The notes: generated by a model from the letters alone, not told the origin. A stretch of DNA of 64,000 nucleotides from Oscillibacter hominis (GCF_014334055.1 NZ_CP060490.1:62001-126000), one strand, 5' to 3'. Numbered from the stretch's first letter, positions 32,011-41,033 are shown. Numbers and translations: made by a program.

Positions 32011-34351
32011 TCTTCATATCCTCCGGGCGGGTAGTCAGCAGGTCATAGATTTCTCCGCGAGGGAACCGATCCACAAACGGAATGGTTACATTTCCATAGA
32101 ACAACAGCCCCTCGCCGGAATTGCTGTGTGTGATATAGGAAAGCTGATGCTCGGAAATACCGAGCTGTTTTGCCAGAATGGTACGGTCACTCTGCGCCTG
32201 CGAAAGCAGAATCATAAAATCCGTGTTGTCCAGAATGTTCTCGATTTCCCGGCTGGCCAAAAGGTCTTTGACGTTCTGCGTCAAAGCAGACGGCACACAT
32301 CCTTTTTTACGCAGCATTTTCCAGACTGCCACAAAGTAGCTGGCTGTCAGCGGATCGCGGAGCAGGATATGAAACTCGTCAAAGTAGCACCAAGTTGCCG
32401 CACCCTCGTGGAAGTTCTGATCCACCGCCTGCGAAACAAACTCATTTGTGATGTGCATTGCAATCTTTCTAAGGTTTTCGCCCATGTTTTTCAGAACGAT
32501 GCACACCACACGGCTGTCCGTCTTGACGTTGGTAGGATGGTTAAAGAGATTGAGGGAGCCTGTGCAATAAAGCTCTAAGGCAGTTGCCACGCGCCGGGCT
32601 TCGGGCTCCGGCTGGCGTAAGAGCTCTTCGTACAAATCCTGCAACAGCGGTGTTTTTGCAGTTTCCAGTCCGAGCGCCTGTTCCCGGTACACCAAACGCA
32701 CACAGCGGTCAATGACCGTCTTTTCAATGGGCTGCAAGCCTTCCTTGCCGCCGACCACCAGCTCGCACAGGGACAAAAGAAAATCCGCCTTCATGGAAAG
32801 CGGGCTTTCTCCGGCGGCCATATTGAGCTCCACATCCATCGGATTGAGGTGGTGCGGGCTGTCCGGGGCAATCTCGATCACCTGGCCGCCCAGCCTTCGC
32901 ACCAGCGGAGCGTATTCGCCCATCGGGTCAACCACGATGATCCGATCCTGCGGGATGGTGAGAAACACATTCAAGAGCTCACGCTTTGCAGCAAAGCTCT
33001 TGCCGGAGCCCGTAGAACCCAAATACATCCCGTTTGCCGACTTCAGCTTTTTGCGGTCAGCCATGATGACATTGTGAGAAAGTGCGTTCATGCCATAGTA
33101 GAGGGCCTGCCCCGCCATGCGGAGCTCCCTTGTCATAAAGGGGATAAAGATGGCTGTGGAGCTGGTTGTCATACCGCGCTGGATTTCTACCTCGTTGTAA
33201 CCAAGGGCCAGCGAAGAAACAAATCCCTGTTCCTGTTGCCAGTCCAGACGGCGCAGAGCGCAGTTGTATTTCTGCGCGATGCCGCCCACGGTAAACACAT
33301 CGTTTTCCAGCCGCTGGCGAGTAGGGGCAAGGTTTACCACCGTAAAGGTCAGCAGAAACATTCGTTCATTGCGGGATTGCAAATCAGCCAAAAGCTCCGC
33401 TGCGTCCTTGCTGAATGTGATCAGGTCAGGGGGAAGAATATCCGGGTCATAGCCGGAGCGCACAGCCTTTCTCTGTTCCTCTACTTTCATTTTTCCGATG
33501 TCCGAGATTTTCCCCTTGATGGTCTTGATTGCCTTGAGCTGATCCACGGTCTGAATGTGCATGGTCACAGTCATTTCTGCATCCAGCTCCAAGATTTCCG
33601 CCAGCAGCTTATCCGAAAGCTCTGATGCCATAATCTGCAAGTAGGACACCGCGCCCCAATACTGGCCGATACGGAATGTTCGGGACTGGCGGAAGTCGAG
33701 ACTGTCCGGGGCAATAAAGTCTTTTGTGCCGAGCCCGGTCTGCGGGATGTCTTTCCACGAAAAGCGGAACGCCTCGCGGCTCCCCGGATGCATCTGGCTA
33801 TGAAGCAGCGCAAGGCGGGCCCGCCCGTCCATAGGCTCCGAGGGAACGCCCAGCCGCTTAAAGTTTCCCATGACATCAGCCTCCACACGCTCCAGACGGG
33901 GCCGTGCCTCCGCAATCCCCTCGGCGGGTATGCCAAAGGTGATGTATTTTGAGCGTTCAATGCCGTTATTGCTTTTGGCAATCTGATTTTTCAGCATCCC
34001 GGTAAACTCGTCCCGGACGCTGTTATAGTTGTCATCCGCTTTCGGGATATTGACCTGATAGCGGCTGCGGGAATGGGAACGACGGTTGATAAAGGAAAGC
34101 TGGAACGGCAGCGAACTGTCAAAGTAGTTGAGAAATGAACTCCATCCGCTGAATATGGCAGTCTGATCCTCGGTGGATGCCACGGAGTAATTGATGTCCT
34201 CATATTCCACAGTTTTTGTATAGAGCCCACCCGGGAGCTTGCACACACCGTCCGGGTGCATGGACAGATACGGGATTGTCTGTTGGGCAGACAGGGTCGC
34301 CCGGCCTTTACCCTTGGCGGCGGCTCCGTTTTTCTTCTTTGTGTTTTTCAA
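31991..34351 (-). CDS. VirB4-like conjugation ATPase
   Basis: 786 aa. TTG start at 34351, six bases after AAAGGAGG. It has an N-terminal VirB4 domain and a C-terminal ATPase with Walker A GSTGSGKS (YLGSTGSGKSFAAKRE), Walker B IIVVDPMGEY and the late YFDEFHIL. Energises the mating channel. Overlaps both PrgI upstream and NlpC/P60 downstream, as in the usual operon order. Confidence 0.94.
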   Translation of the reverse strand: MKNTKKKNGAAAKGKGRATLSAQQTIPYLSMHPDGVCKLPGGLYTKTVEYEDINYSVASTEDQTAIFSGWSSFLNYFDSSLPFQLSFINRRSHSRSRYQVNIPKADDNYNSVRDEFTGMLKNQIAKSNNGIERSKYITFGIPAEGIAEARPRLERVEADVMGNFKRLGVPSEPMDGRARLALLHSQMHPGSREAFRFSWKDIPQTGLGTKDFIAPDSLDFRQSRTFRIGQYWGAVSYLQIMASELSDKLLAEILELDAEMTVTMHIQTVDQLKAIKTIKGKISDIGKMKVEEQRKAVRSGYDPDILPPDLITFSKDAAELLADLQSRNERMFLLTFTVVNLAPTRQRLENDVFTVGGIAQKYNCALRRLDWQQEQGFVSSLALGYNEVEIQRGMTTSSTAIFIPFMTRELRMAGQALYYGMNALSHNVIMADRKKLKSANGMYLGSTGSGKSFAAKRELLNVFLTIPQDRIIVVDPMGEYAPLVRRLGGQVIEIAPDSPHHLNPMDVELNMAAGESPLSMKADFLLSLCELVVGGKEGLQPIEKTVIDRCVRLVYREQALGLETAKTPLLQDLYEELLRQPEPEARRVATALELYCTGSLNLFNHPTNVKTDSRVVCIVLKNMGENLRKIAMHITNEFVSQAVDQNFHEGAATWCYFDEFHILLRDPLTASYFVAVWKMLRKKGCVPSALTQNVKDLLASREIENILDNTDFMILLSQAQSDRTILAKQLGISEHQLSYITHSNSGEGLLFYGNVTIPFVDRFPRGEIYDLLTTRPEDMKNETKNE

Positions 34352-34697
34352 TCACATCCTCCTTTCCAGCGCCCGGCCCGGCAAAGGGCGCATAAATGTT
34401 TTCGGTTCGGTAGGCCCTGATCCCCGGCCTTAGAAACTTGGCCCGGATGATGTTTCGCACAACCTTTTCAAAGGGCAAGCCGTCCTTTTCATACATGGCC
34501 AGCAGGAACGCCGGGAGCATAATTCCCAGCATGAGAAACATCGCCCCGGTATTGCCGAGGGTGCCACGGGTCAGCAGATAGGCCGGAATCCCCACTGCGC
34601 CCGCGCTGCCGAAGCAGGCAAGCTGGCGTTTGGTGAGGTTGAAAGCCATCTTTGTTTTGATTTTGGATAAATCGTTTGGTACGTTTACATAGGGCAT
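34308..34697 (-). CDS. PrgI family membrane protein
   Basis: 129 aa. MPYVNVPNDLSKIKTKMAFN is the PrgI N-terminus, then two membrane helices (residues 30-70) and a KVVRNIIRAKFLRPGIRAYRTENIY tail. A VirB3-like part of the channel inner membrane. The end overlaps the VirB4 start by 44 bases. Confidence 0.9.
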   Translation of the reverse strand: MPYVNVPNDLSKIKTKMAFNLTKRQLACFGSAGAVGIPAYLLTRGTLGNTGAMFLMLGIMLPAFLLAMYEKDGLPFEKVVRNIIRAKFLRPGIRAYRTENIYAPFAGPGAGKEDVIEKHKEEKRSRRQG

Positions 34698-34700
34698 AGA

Positions 34701-35270
34701 TCACACTCCTTTCTGTACTTCGGGACAATGTGTCCCAAAGTCCGGGATGGTTGGTGTTACTTCATTTCCCCATACAGCCCAGCCGGGCGGGGTCTGCCTG
34801 GCAAAGAGCTCCACGCGGGGCAGATCGCCCATCAGGGAAATGATTTTGGCGCGGGCCTCGTCCGGCTTTTTGCTATGGGCTTCAATCGGGGAAATGATGA
34901 ATTGATGAATGTTGGCAGCCTGCCGCTTTGGGTGGCCCTTGGTTGCCAGCAGGCAGATTTCTGCATTGCCCCTTGTCCAGAAGCCAAGGCCGTAAAACCA
35001 GCTATCCGCCTTCTTGTTCTTTTTCAGCCAGACGAAAGCAACGGATTTATAGGTGAAGCCCCAAGCCTCGATCAGCCGGAGCGCCTCCGGGAGCTGCGGG
35101 AAAGTGGCCCATAAAAAGAGTGCGCTGTCCGGGGCTGCAAGATCAGCCACAGGCAACGCACATAACTCCTCAATGCTCATAGTGGGATAATGGTTTTCCG
35201 CCGCGCCCTGTACTTTCTTAGCCGAGTAGCGCCAAGGGGGATCGGCGTAAATGATAGAATACTGCTGGAT
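34701..35270 (-). CDS. MT-A70 family adenine methyltransferase
   Basis: About 190 aa. The catalytic DPPW motif lies in YSIIYADPPWRYSA near the start, followed by FLWATFPQLPEALRLI and the LATKGHPKR region. It modifies adenines, probably protecting transferred DNA. No ATG, GTG or TTG lies upstream of DPPW in frame. A Shine-Dalgarno AAAGGAG precedes ATT (35273) and ATC (35270); ATC is at 7 bases. The nearest ATG (35180) would remove the catalytic motif. The C-terminus (PDFGTHCPEVQKGV) is encoded by palindrome copy 9. Confidence 0.8.
   Translation of the reverse strand: MQQYSIIYADPPWRYSAKKVQGAAENHYPTMSIEELCALPVADLAAPDSALFLWATFPQLPEALRLIEAWGFTYKSVAFVWLKKNKKADSWFYGLGFWTRGNAEICLLATKGHPKRQAANIHQFIISPIEAHSKKPDEARAKIISLMGDLPRVELFARQTPPGWAVWGNEVTPTIPDFGTHCPEVQKGV
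34718..34740. repeat. Dispersed 23-bp palindrome, copy 9
   Basis: CTTCGGGACA-ATG-TGTCCCAAAG, in the last codons of the MT-A70 gene and 21 bases upstream of the PrgI start. Confidence 0.92.
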
Positions 35271-35272
35271 AA

Positions 35273-36052
35273 TTACACTCCTTTCTCGCCAGAACTTTTT
35301 ACTGCCTGCGCCGCACGGATGCGCTCACTGGCGGCGGCATAAAAGGACGGGGCCGTTTCAAAGCATACAAAGCGACGTTCTGTGTTGATAGCTGCAATCG
35401 CGGTTGTGCCGGAGCCAACGCAAATGTCCGCGACCAGTTCTCCGGGATGGGTATAGGTGCGGATCAGATACTCGCAGAGCTCCACGGGCTTCTGCGTGGG
35501 GTGGATGCCGCCGGACACCGTAGGCACAAATAGTACATTTCCGGGATAGCGGCGGCCATCGTTGGGCTCCGATCCCTGCCGTTCAAATTTTCCATAGTTG
35601 GAGCTTGTACCGCTTCGGGAATGTACGCGGGCATAAGGCTTGCCATAAGTAAACTGCGGATTGTAGACCGGGGACTTCTGGTAAAACACCAAGATATTCT
35701 CGGACTTTTTCAGTGGAGCCCGGTTTGCATTGAGAAAGCCCGTTCCGCGCTCCTTGTACCAAATCCACTCATAGCGGAGCATGGCGAGGTTGGATGCGCC
35801 CAGCACCTTGTCAAAGGGGCACTGTGCGAAAAACAGCACTGCGCCATTCGGCTTGACCGCCCATTTCACCGCCTCCCACAGCTCCGGGAGCGGCAGGGGC
35901 ACATCCCAATAATTCCGGGTTGTGCCGTAGGGCGGATCAGTCAGCAGCATATCCACGCTATGTTTTGGCAAAGAACGCAGGCCCTCGATGCCGTCCATGA
36001 GAAACAAGCCCTCCTTCGGGACACTTTGTCCCAAAGTGCGGCTATCGGTCAT
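35273..36052 (-). CDS. Site-specific DNA methyltransferase (N4/N6 type)
   Basis: 259 aa, ATG 36052 after AAAGGAGG. Catalytic DPPYG in LLTDPPYGTTRNYWD, SAM-binding VGSGTTAIAA near residue 230, and HPTQKPVELCEYLI characteristic of the class. Together with the MT-A70 protein and ArdA it forms an anti-restriction set. Palindrome copy 10 lies in its first codons. Confidence 0.9.
   Translation of the reverse strand: MTDSRTLGQSVPKEGLFLMDGIEGLRSLPKHSVDMLLTDPPYGTTRNYWDVPLPLPELWEAVKWAVKPNGAVLFFAQCPFDKVLGASNLAMLRYEWIWYKERGTGFLNANRAPLKKSENILVFYQKSPVYNPQFTYGKPYARVHSRSGTSSNYGKFERQGSEPNDGRRYPGNVLFVPTVSGGIHPTQKPVELCEYLIRTYTHPGELVADICVGSGTTAIAAINTERRFVCFETAPSFYAAASERIRAAQAVKSSGEKGV
36014..36036. repeat. Dispersed 23-bp palindrome, copy 10
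   Basis: CTTCGGGACA-CTT-TGTCCCAAAG, inside the N-terminal codons (TLGQSVPKEG) of the methyltransferase. Confidence 0.92.
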
Positions 36053-36773
36053 TGCGGGCCTCCTTTGCTTTGGCAGGTGCAGGCCGGGCGGCATTTTCTT
36101 TTCCAGCTTGTTTCGCGGCCTCGGCCATCTGCTCCTTGATCGGGGCAGGCCGTACCGCCTGGGCCCGTGCAACAAGCTGTTCCACCGCCGCATGATACGC
36201 CTCCACACCAGCCGCATTGATCCGCTCCTGTGTGGCGCGGTCAGGAATCCGAACCGTAGCCCGGTATCCCGTCCGGCTGGCAGGATCGGGTTTAGAGGGA
36301 GCGCCGAGGAAAATCCCGTTTTTCCCGTCCACAACCTTAAAATCGTCGATGACCACACCGCCAAAATTGACGCTGGCGAAGCCGATCAGTTTTCCCTGCG
36401 GCTCAATCGGGCGGACAGATACCGTGATCGGAACAACCGCCTCCTGCAAGACAGCATCTGTCCGCATTTTTACTGCCTCATCAATGCTAACGCCCTTGAC
36501 TTCCGCAAGCTCCGCGATGGGAGCATCAAACAGCCAGCGCCGTTCCTCCGCAGCAATCTGCTCCGGGGTCAGCAATACATCGTCTTTCTTACTCAGATAA
36601 AATTCCTCCTTTCCGCTTGCCGGAGCAGGCTGGGTGGGGTCGTCCATCAACTCTTTTCTTTGCAGGACGGCCTCTGTTTCCGCCATAAAGCGGTAAGCGT
36701 CTGCCTCAGTAAACTCCTCCGGCGTTTTTCCATTCCATAAGCGCGTTCCGTCTGCCCCGTATCTTCTCGGCAT
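36042..36773 (-). CDS. SpoVG-domain protein of the transfer operon
   Basis: 243 aa, ATG 36773 after AGGAGG. Residues 115-190 match the SpoVG fold (ITVSVRPI, KLIGFASVNFGGVVIDDF, GKNGIFLGAPSKPD); SpoVG proteins bind RNA/DNA and regulate genes. An N-terminal helical extension and a C-terminal Ala/Lys-rich tail are added. Its end overlaps the methyltransferase start by 11 bases. The role in the element is unknown. Confidence 0.82.
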   Translation of the reverse strand: MPRRYGADGTRLWNGKTPEEFTEADAYRFMAETEAVLQRKELMDDPTQPAPASGKEEFYLSKKDDVLLTPEQIAAEERRWLFDAPIAELAEVKGVSIDEAVKMRTDAVLQEAVVPITVSVRPIEPQGKLIGFASVNFGGVVIDDFKVVDGKNGIFLGAPSKPDPASRTGYRATVRIPDRATQERINAAGVEAYHAAVEQLVARAQAVRPAPIKEQMAEAAKQAGKENAARPAPAKAKEARNDR

Positions 36774-36788
36774 AAGCACCACCTCCTG

Positions 36789-37655
36789 TTAATGAGCGCC
36801 AAAGATACGCTGGGCAATGCTCCCGGTCTTAAAGAGCATGAAGCAAAGCAGAACCGTGTAGCCCACAGTTCCCCAAATCGCCCCAATGGGATCGCCGCCT
36901 GTTGCGATGCCTTGAATGAGCACTGCGTAAATTGCAACACATACAAGGATCAGCAGCCCTTGAAAGCCCACGGCAAACAGGGACTTGATGTAGTTCTGCC
37001 CGGTGCCGCCAAGCTCCCGGTTGGAAAGCGTAGCAACGGGGATGGGGGCCAGACTGGTCAGCAGATAGATTTCCAGCATCCTGCCATACACCAAAACGAA
37101 AATGATAATTCCCATCGCCTTCATTGTGAAGCCAATGAGCGCAGACTGCAGCCACAGCCCCAAAAGCGGCCCCAAGTCCATCGCCTCCAGCGAGGTTTCC
37201 AGTTCAGCAAGCATATCCGCCGAAACATCGGTAGAGCCTTGAATGAGCCCGCCTGCCTGCGCGATGACGCTCTGCGAGACATCGAACACGGCCATAACGA
37301 TATTGAATGTGTTTGACAGGATCAGGATTGCACAGGCTGTTTTGAACATCCATTTATAGAGGTTCGCAACGTCAACCTCGTGCATATTGTTCTTTTCCAA
37401 AAGCATCTGTATGAGCTCATAAGTGGCAACAAAGGTCAGCACCATTCCGGCAATCGGCAGGATCACCGTTTCGGAAAGCTGTCGGATCAGGGAGAAAACC
37501 CCGGCGTGCCACGCCGCCGGGGTAGTCCCTACCTGTGCCGCAATCTCTCCGACTTGGGTATTGACAGTATCAAAAAGACCTTCGAGGTTCCCCATGATCC
37601 CGCCAATCAGAAGCTCTTTGAGCCAGTTTGTGAGCCAGTCGGTGAGAAAATCCAT
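36789..37655 (-). CDS. VirB6/TrbL-like conjugation membrane protein
   Basis: 288 aa. MDFLTDWLTNWLKELL and about seven hydrophobic segments, including GFTMKAMGIIIFVLVYGRMLEIYLL and GLLILVCVAIYAVLI. The length and order next to Maff2 and PrgI match the CD1112-type TrbL/VirB6 protein, a channel component. No enzymatic motif seen. Confidence 0.87.
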   Translation of the reverse strand: MDFLTDWLTNWLKELLIGGIMGNLEGLFDTVNTQVGEIAAQVGTTPAAWHAGVFSLIRQLSETVILPIAGMVLTFVATYELIQMLLEKNNMHEVDVANLYKWMFKTACAILILSNTFNIVMAVFDVSQSVIAQAGGLIQGSTDVSADMLAELETSLEAMDLGPLLGLWLQSALIGFTMKAMGIIIFVLVYGRMLEIYLLTSLAPIPVATLSNRELGGTGQNYIKSLFAVGFQGLLILVCVAIYAVLIQGIATGGDPIGAIWGTVGYTVLLCFMLFKTGSIAQRIFGAH

Positions 37656-37666
37656 AAGCGCCTACC

Positions 37667-37879
37667 TTAAAACAGGCCAGACAGCAGAGGGATCAGTGTG
37701 GTGCCAATGACGATGATGCCGCCGCCCGCCATGAGCTGCTTCATGCCCTGGGACTTGGAGCCCGGGTTATCCGAGCCGTAGCCCTCCAGCAGATTAACCA
37801 CGCCCCACACGCCAAGGCCAGCACCGAGAGCAATAACGAGGGTCTGTAAAGTGTCGATTGCAGATGAGAAAAATGCCAT
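37667..37879 (-). CDS. Maff2 family mobile-element protein
   Basis: 70 aa. Start ATG 37879 after GGAGG. MAFFSSAIDTLQTLVIALGA is followed by a second hydrophobic helix near the C-terminus; the centre is YGSDNPGSKSQGMKQLMAGG. Conserved small membrane protein between VirD4 and TrbL in this class of element, resembling a VirB2-like pilin. Confidence 0.85.
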   Translation of the reverse strand: MAFFSSAIDTLQTLVIALGAGLGVWGVVNLLEGYGSDNPGSKSQGMKQLMAGGGIIVIGTTLIPLLSGLF

Positions 37880-37914
37880 ATAAGCCTCCATTTCTCCGGG
37901 ATTTTCCCGGTAAC

Positions 37915-37938
37915 AAAAAAGCCGCCCTTGCAGGCGGC
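37915..37938 (-). terminator. Terminator between VirD4 and Maff2
   Basis: On the minus strand GCCGCC pairs with GGCGGC (loop 6 bases), followed by TTTTTTG. It lies inside the transfer operon. Confidence 0.75.
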
Positions 37939-37948
37939 AGGTTACAAA

Positions 37949-37971
37949 CTTCGGGACACTTTGTCTCGAAG
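37949..37971. repeat. Dispersed 23-bp palindrome, copy 11
   Basis: CTTCGGGACA-CTT-TGTCTCGAAG, three bases after the VirD4 stop codon and ahead of the terminator. Confidence 0.92.
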
Positions 37972-37974
37972 CGT

Positions 37975-39810
37975 TTATGCAAAGGCGTCTGGATCGTCGA
38001 TGTCATCATAGTTGAGGATGTCCTCGTCCTCTTCCGTGAGTGCATCGTCCGGCACAGTCACCTCATACATCGTACACGCCTCGTTCAGACCGGGCCGCCT
38101 GCGGCGGTTAATGAGCCTGTCGAGGTCAAAAGCGTTTTTCTGTTTATCGGCCTCCGCCGTATAGCGGTAGTTCGGATGCCGTTTCAGATCATACTTGGGA
38201 GAGAAGAACGGGGGCAGGCCCCGAAGCTGCAAAATACATTTATCTCCCGGCATGGTTGCAAGTTCGGCTGGGGTCATCAGTTCCCGGCCCAGCCGCTGGG
38301 TATTTTGACTGTAGCTTTCCGACTGACCACGGGAGCGGCTGTCGGTCTGCATACTGATTGTGGCTTTTCCCAGCCAGTTCTCGGATATTTCCTTGATGGT
38401 GCTGGCTTCGCGGCCACCAAGGAACACCACGCTGTCCATGTTGCCGAGGATTGTCTCGGCGTGCTTATCGTAAATGGCCTTGCATTGTGCCAACTGCTGA
38501 TACAACAAGCACAAACTCACCTCACGGGAGCGGATGACCGCGACCAGCTTTTCGAGCTGGGGCACCTGTCCCGTGTTGGCTGCCTCGTCCCACAGCACCC
38601 GTACATGGTGCGGCAGGCGGCCACCGTGAACATTGTCCGCCCGTTCACACAGGAGGTTGAACATCTGCGAAAATGCAAGCGCCACTAAAAAGTTGTAGGT
38701 CTGCGTTGTATCGGAAATGATGAAGAATACCGCCGTTTTCCGATCTCCGATGCGGTCAAGCTCCAATTCGTCATAGGCCATGACTTCACGAAGCTGCGGG
38801 ATGTCAAAGGGAGCCAGTCGCGCACCGCAGGAAATCAAAATGCTTTTTGCCGTCTTGCCGCTGGCCAATTTGTACTTTTTATACTGTTTGACCGCGAAGC
38901 AATCCGGCTTACGCTTTTCGAGCCCGGCAAACATATAGTCCACCGCGTTCATAAAATCCTCGTCATCCTCCTTGACCTCCATGCCGGAAATCATATCCAC
39001 AAGGGTATTCATGTTCCGATCCGCGGCAGGCCCCTCGAAAATGATGTAGGCAATCAGGGCGCAGTACAAAAGCGTTTCCGATTTTGTCCAGAATGGATCA
39101 CCTTCCTTGCCTTCGCCCTTGGTGTTGGAAATCAGAGCATCCACGAATTTCAGAATATCGGCCTCGTTGCGGATATACGCCAGCGGGTTATAGTGCATGG
39201 ATTTTGAAAAATCTATGCTGTTGAATACCTTGATTTTGTACCCGCGTTTTTGCAGGAAACCCCCGACCTGTCCCAGCACACCACCTTTCGGATCGACCAC
39301 CACATAAGAGGAATGAGCCTGTAAAAGCTGGGGCGTGAGCCAGAAGCGGGTTTTGCCGGAGCCGGACGAGCCGATAATGCAGCAATTCAGGTTTCGGGCA
39401 TTTGCGGGAATTTTCGGACGGGTGTTCATCGTGAGAAACTCTGTCCCGGTCAAAATCACGTTGTTTTCAAACTTCGGATCGACAAACGGTTTGATGTCTT
39501 TTTCCGTTCCCCACCGGGCGCTGCCGTATTCTGCATCCCGCCGAAACTTCTTAGCGTTCTTGCTTTTGAAATAGATCAGCAGCCGGAAACCAACTGCGCC
39601 TACAATACCAACAAGCCAATCCAGCGGAGCAAGACTGGGTGCAAAGTCAGCAAAGGCCGGGCCAATCGTCTGGCCCAGCCCGATGAGCTTATGTGCAAAA
39701 TCGTTCCCCGCCGCCAGCCGGTAGGCCGTTCCCAGCTTGAGGCACGCCCACAGGATGAATAGATAGGGAATGTTCGGAATGAGATATTTTCTGATCTTAT
39801 CTGTCCTCAT
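37975..39810 (-). CDS. VirD4/TraG type IV coupling protein
   Basis: 611 aa, ATG 39810 after GGAGG. Two membrane helices in the N-terminal 90 residues, then ATPase with Walker A GSSGSGKT, Walker B LWDEAANTG and other motifs (SYVVVDPKGG, FIISDTTQTYNF). It links the relaxase-DNA complex to the channel. Its first codons overlap the PcfB gene by 14 bases. Confidence 0.95.
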   Translation of the reverse strand: MRTDKIRKYLIPNIPYLFILWACLKLGTAYRLAAGNDFAHKLIGLGQTIGPAFADFAPSLAPLDWLVGIVGAVGFRLLIYFKSKNAKKFRRDAEYGSARWGTEKDIKPFVDPKFENNVILTGTEFLTMNTRPKIPANARNLNCCIIGSSGSGKTRFWLTPQLLQAHSSYVVVDPKGGVLGQVGGFLQKRGYKIKVFNSIDFSKSMHYNPLAYIRNEADILKFVDALISNTKGEGKEGDPFWTKSETLLYCALIAYIIFEGPAADRNMNTLVDMISGMEVKEDDEDFMNAVDYMFAGLEKRKPDCFAVKQYKKYKLASGKTAKSILISCGARLAPFDIPQLREVMAYDELELDRIGDRKTAVFFIISDTTQTYNFLVALAFSQMFNLLCERADNVHGGRLPHHVRVLWDEAANTGQVPQLEKLVAVIRSREVSLCLLYQQLAQCKAIYDKHAETILGNMDSVVFLGGREASTIKEISENWLGKATISMQTDSRSRGQSESYSQNTQRLGRELMTPAELATMPGDKCILQLRGLPPFFSPKYDLKRHPNYRYTAEADKQKNAFDLDRLINRRRRPGLNEACTMYEVTVPDDALTEEDEDILNYDDIDDPDAFA

Positions 39811-40276
39811 GGGCCACCTCCTTTGCACGTTCTTTCTGCTTCGGCTTTTCTTTGGAAAGCTGATCTGCCGACTGTTGCAGTTGTTCCCGGATGGGAACAC
39901 GGTTCGATTTTGCTTTGCTTAACACCTTCCGGGAATACTCAGAAAAGCAGGCGGTCATTGCGTCTGCCTGTCCAGCCTTGAAAAACAGCAGGTATTTGTC
40001 CGGCCCGGTTTTATAGAACGCATAGTCTACATTCCATTTCCGGGCCACGCGGTCAAAGGACTTGGCATCCCCGGATAGCTCAATGCTGTTGGTGGCTGTA
40101 CCGTGGGCCATGAGCTTTCGCACACTTTGTTTTCCATGCGGTACTTGCCGCCCACGGTATGCCTTGCGGATCTTCCGGCCCACCATGCCCAGCACATACG
40201 CCAGTCCCCGCGCCGTCAGCTTGGTTGTTTTTACGGATATGGCTATCGTGCGCCGGGAAATATCTTCATCAATCAG
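39797..40276 (-). CDS. PcfB family conjugation protein
   Basis: About 159 aa. The sequence IDEDISRRTIAISVKTTKL is the expected PcfB N-terminus, followed by LAHGTATNSIEL-like and DYAFYKTGPDKYLLFFKAGQ. The coding frame extends to CTG 40276, which lies eight bases after GGAGG; no ATG, GTG or TTG stands there. A GTG at 40195 would delete 27 conserved residues. PcfB is an accessory of the relaxosome/coupling step. Confidence 0.8.
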   Translation of the reverse strand: MIDEDISRRTIAISVKTTKLTARGLAYVLGMVGRKIRKAYRGRQVPHGKQSVRKLMAHGTATNSIELSGDAKSFDRVARKWNVDYAFYKTGPDKYLLFFKAGQADAMTACFSEYSRKVLSKAKSNRVPIREQLQQSADQLSKEKPKQKERAKEVAHEDR

Positions 40277-40291
40277 TTACACCGCCTCCTT

Positions 40292-40314
40292 CCTTGGGAC
40301 AATTTGTCTCGAAG
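40292..40314. repeat. Dispersed 23-bp palindrome, copy 12
   Basis: CCTTGGGACA-ATT-TGTCTCGAAG, 15 bases upstream of the PcfB CTG. Confidence 0.9.
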
Positions 40315-40319
40315 TGCCA

Positions 40320-41033
40320 TCACCGATCCCCACGGTCTTTTTTCTGCATTTGACGGTAGCCCTCCAAAGAAGAACCGTCTATGATTTCCTGATAAGCGGC
40401 CATTTGCTCCCGGATAGAGAGCTTCGGGAAAGAGAACACCTTATGCTCCTTGGGAATATCCTGCAAGCCGTGATACACTTCCACGAAATGATCGCTTTCT
40501 TTGACAACATAGCCGCCCGGGGCAAAATGGCCGTTTTCGTGGATGCAGGCATCCCGGCCATACGCCTCATAATCGAAATACGGTTTTACCTGATCCGGCA
40601 CATCCAACATTTCCAGATCGTCCACATAAATACGCCCCAGCGTTTCCTCATCGGATACGCCGGGGTAAAAGCCGTAACAGTCCAGATTTTGTGTCAGATT
40701 GATGATGTCCCGCACCGAAGAACAGTGATCGCCGCTGTCGAGGACGGCCTCCAGTGTTTCCAGCTCCGATGAGGTAAGCTCGGAAAGCAGGCAGGCCAGA
40801 TGATTAAGCTCGTCCAGATTTTCATACTCGCTCAAATGGTCATAGAGCCCCAGCACATCCCCATCGAAAGAGGTAATAAAAATTTCCTGATAGCGGACGC
40901 CATCCACGCCGATCCGTTTCAAGAGAGCCTCCACCTCCTGGGCGGTTGTGGGAAATTTCAGTGTTTCACCCACAAGCTGGCCCTCGCTGTACTTTCCGGC
41001 GTTGGTAACGTAGGCTTCAAACAGGGTCGCCAT
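40320..41033 (-). CDS. Antirestriction protein ArdA
   Basis: 237 aa. FEAYVTNAGKYSEGQLVGE at the start, then LYDHLSEYENLDELNHLACL and an acidic, DNA-mimicking middle, the features of ArdA (Tn916 orf18-type). It protects incoming DNA from type I restriction. Its ATG overlaps the previous stop codon (TGATG), so it is coupled to the DUF7768 gene. Confidence 0.9.
   Translation of the reverse strand: MATLFEAYVTNAGKYSEGQLVGETLKFPTTAQEVEALLKRIGVDGVRYQEIFITSFDGDVLGLYDHLSEYENLDELNHLACLLSELTSSELETLEAVLDSGDHCSSVRDIINLTQNLDCYGFYPGVSDEETLGRIYVDDLEMLDVPDQVKPYFDYEAYGRDACIHENGHFAPGGYVVKESDHFVEVYHGLQDIPKEHKVFSFPKLSIREQMAAYQEIIDGSSLEGYRQMQKKDRGDR

Noticed and set aside
31333..32034. Plus-strand frames opposite the NlpC/P60 gene
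   Set aside because: Cys/Phe/Leu-rich shadow of the basic N-terminal coding region; no site.
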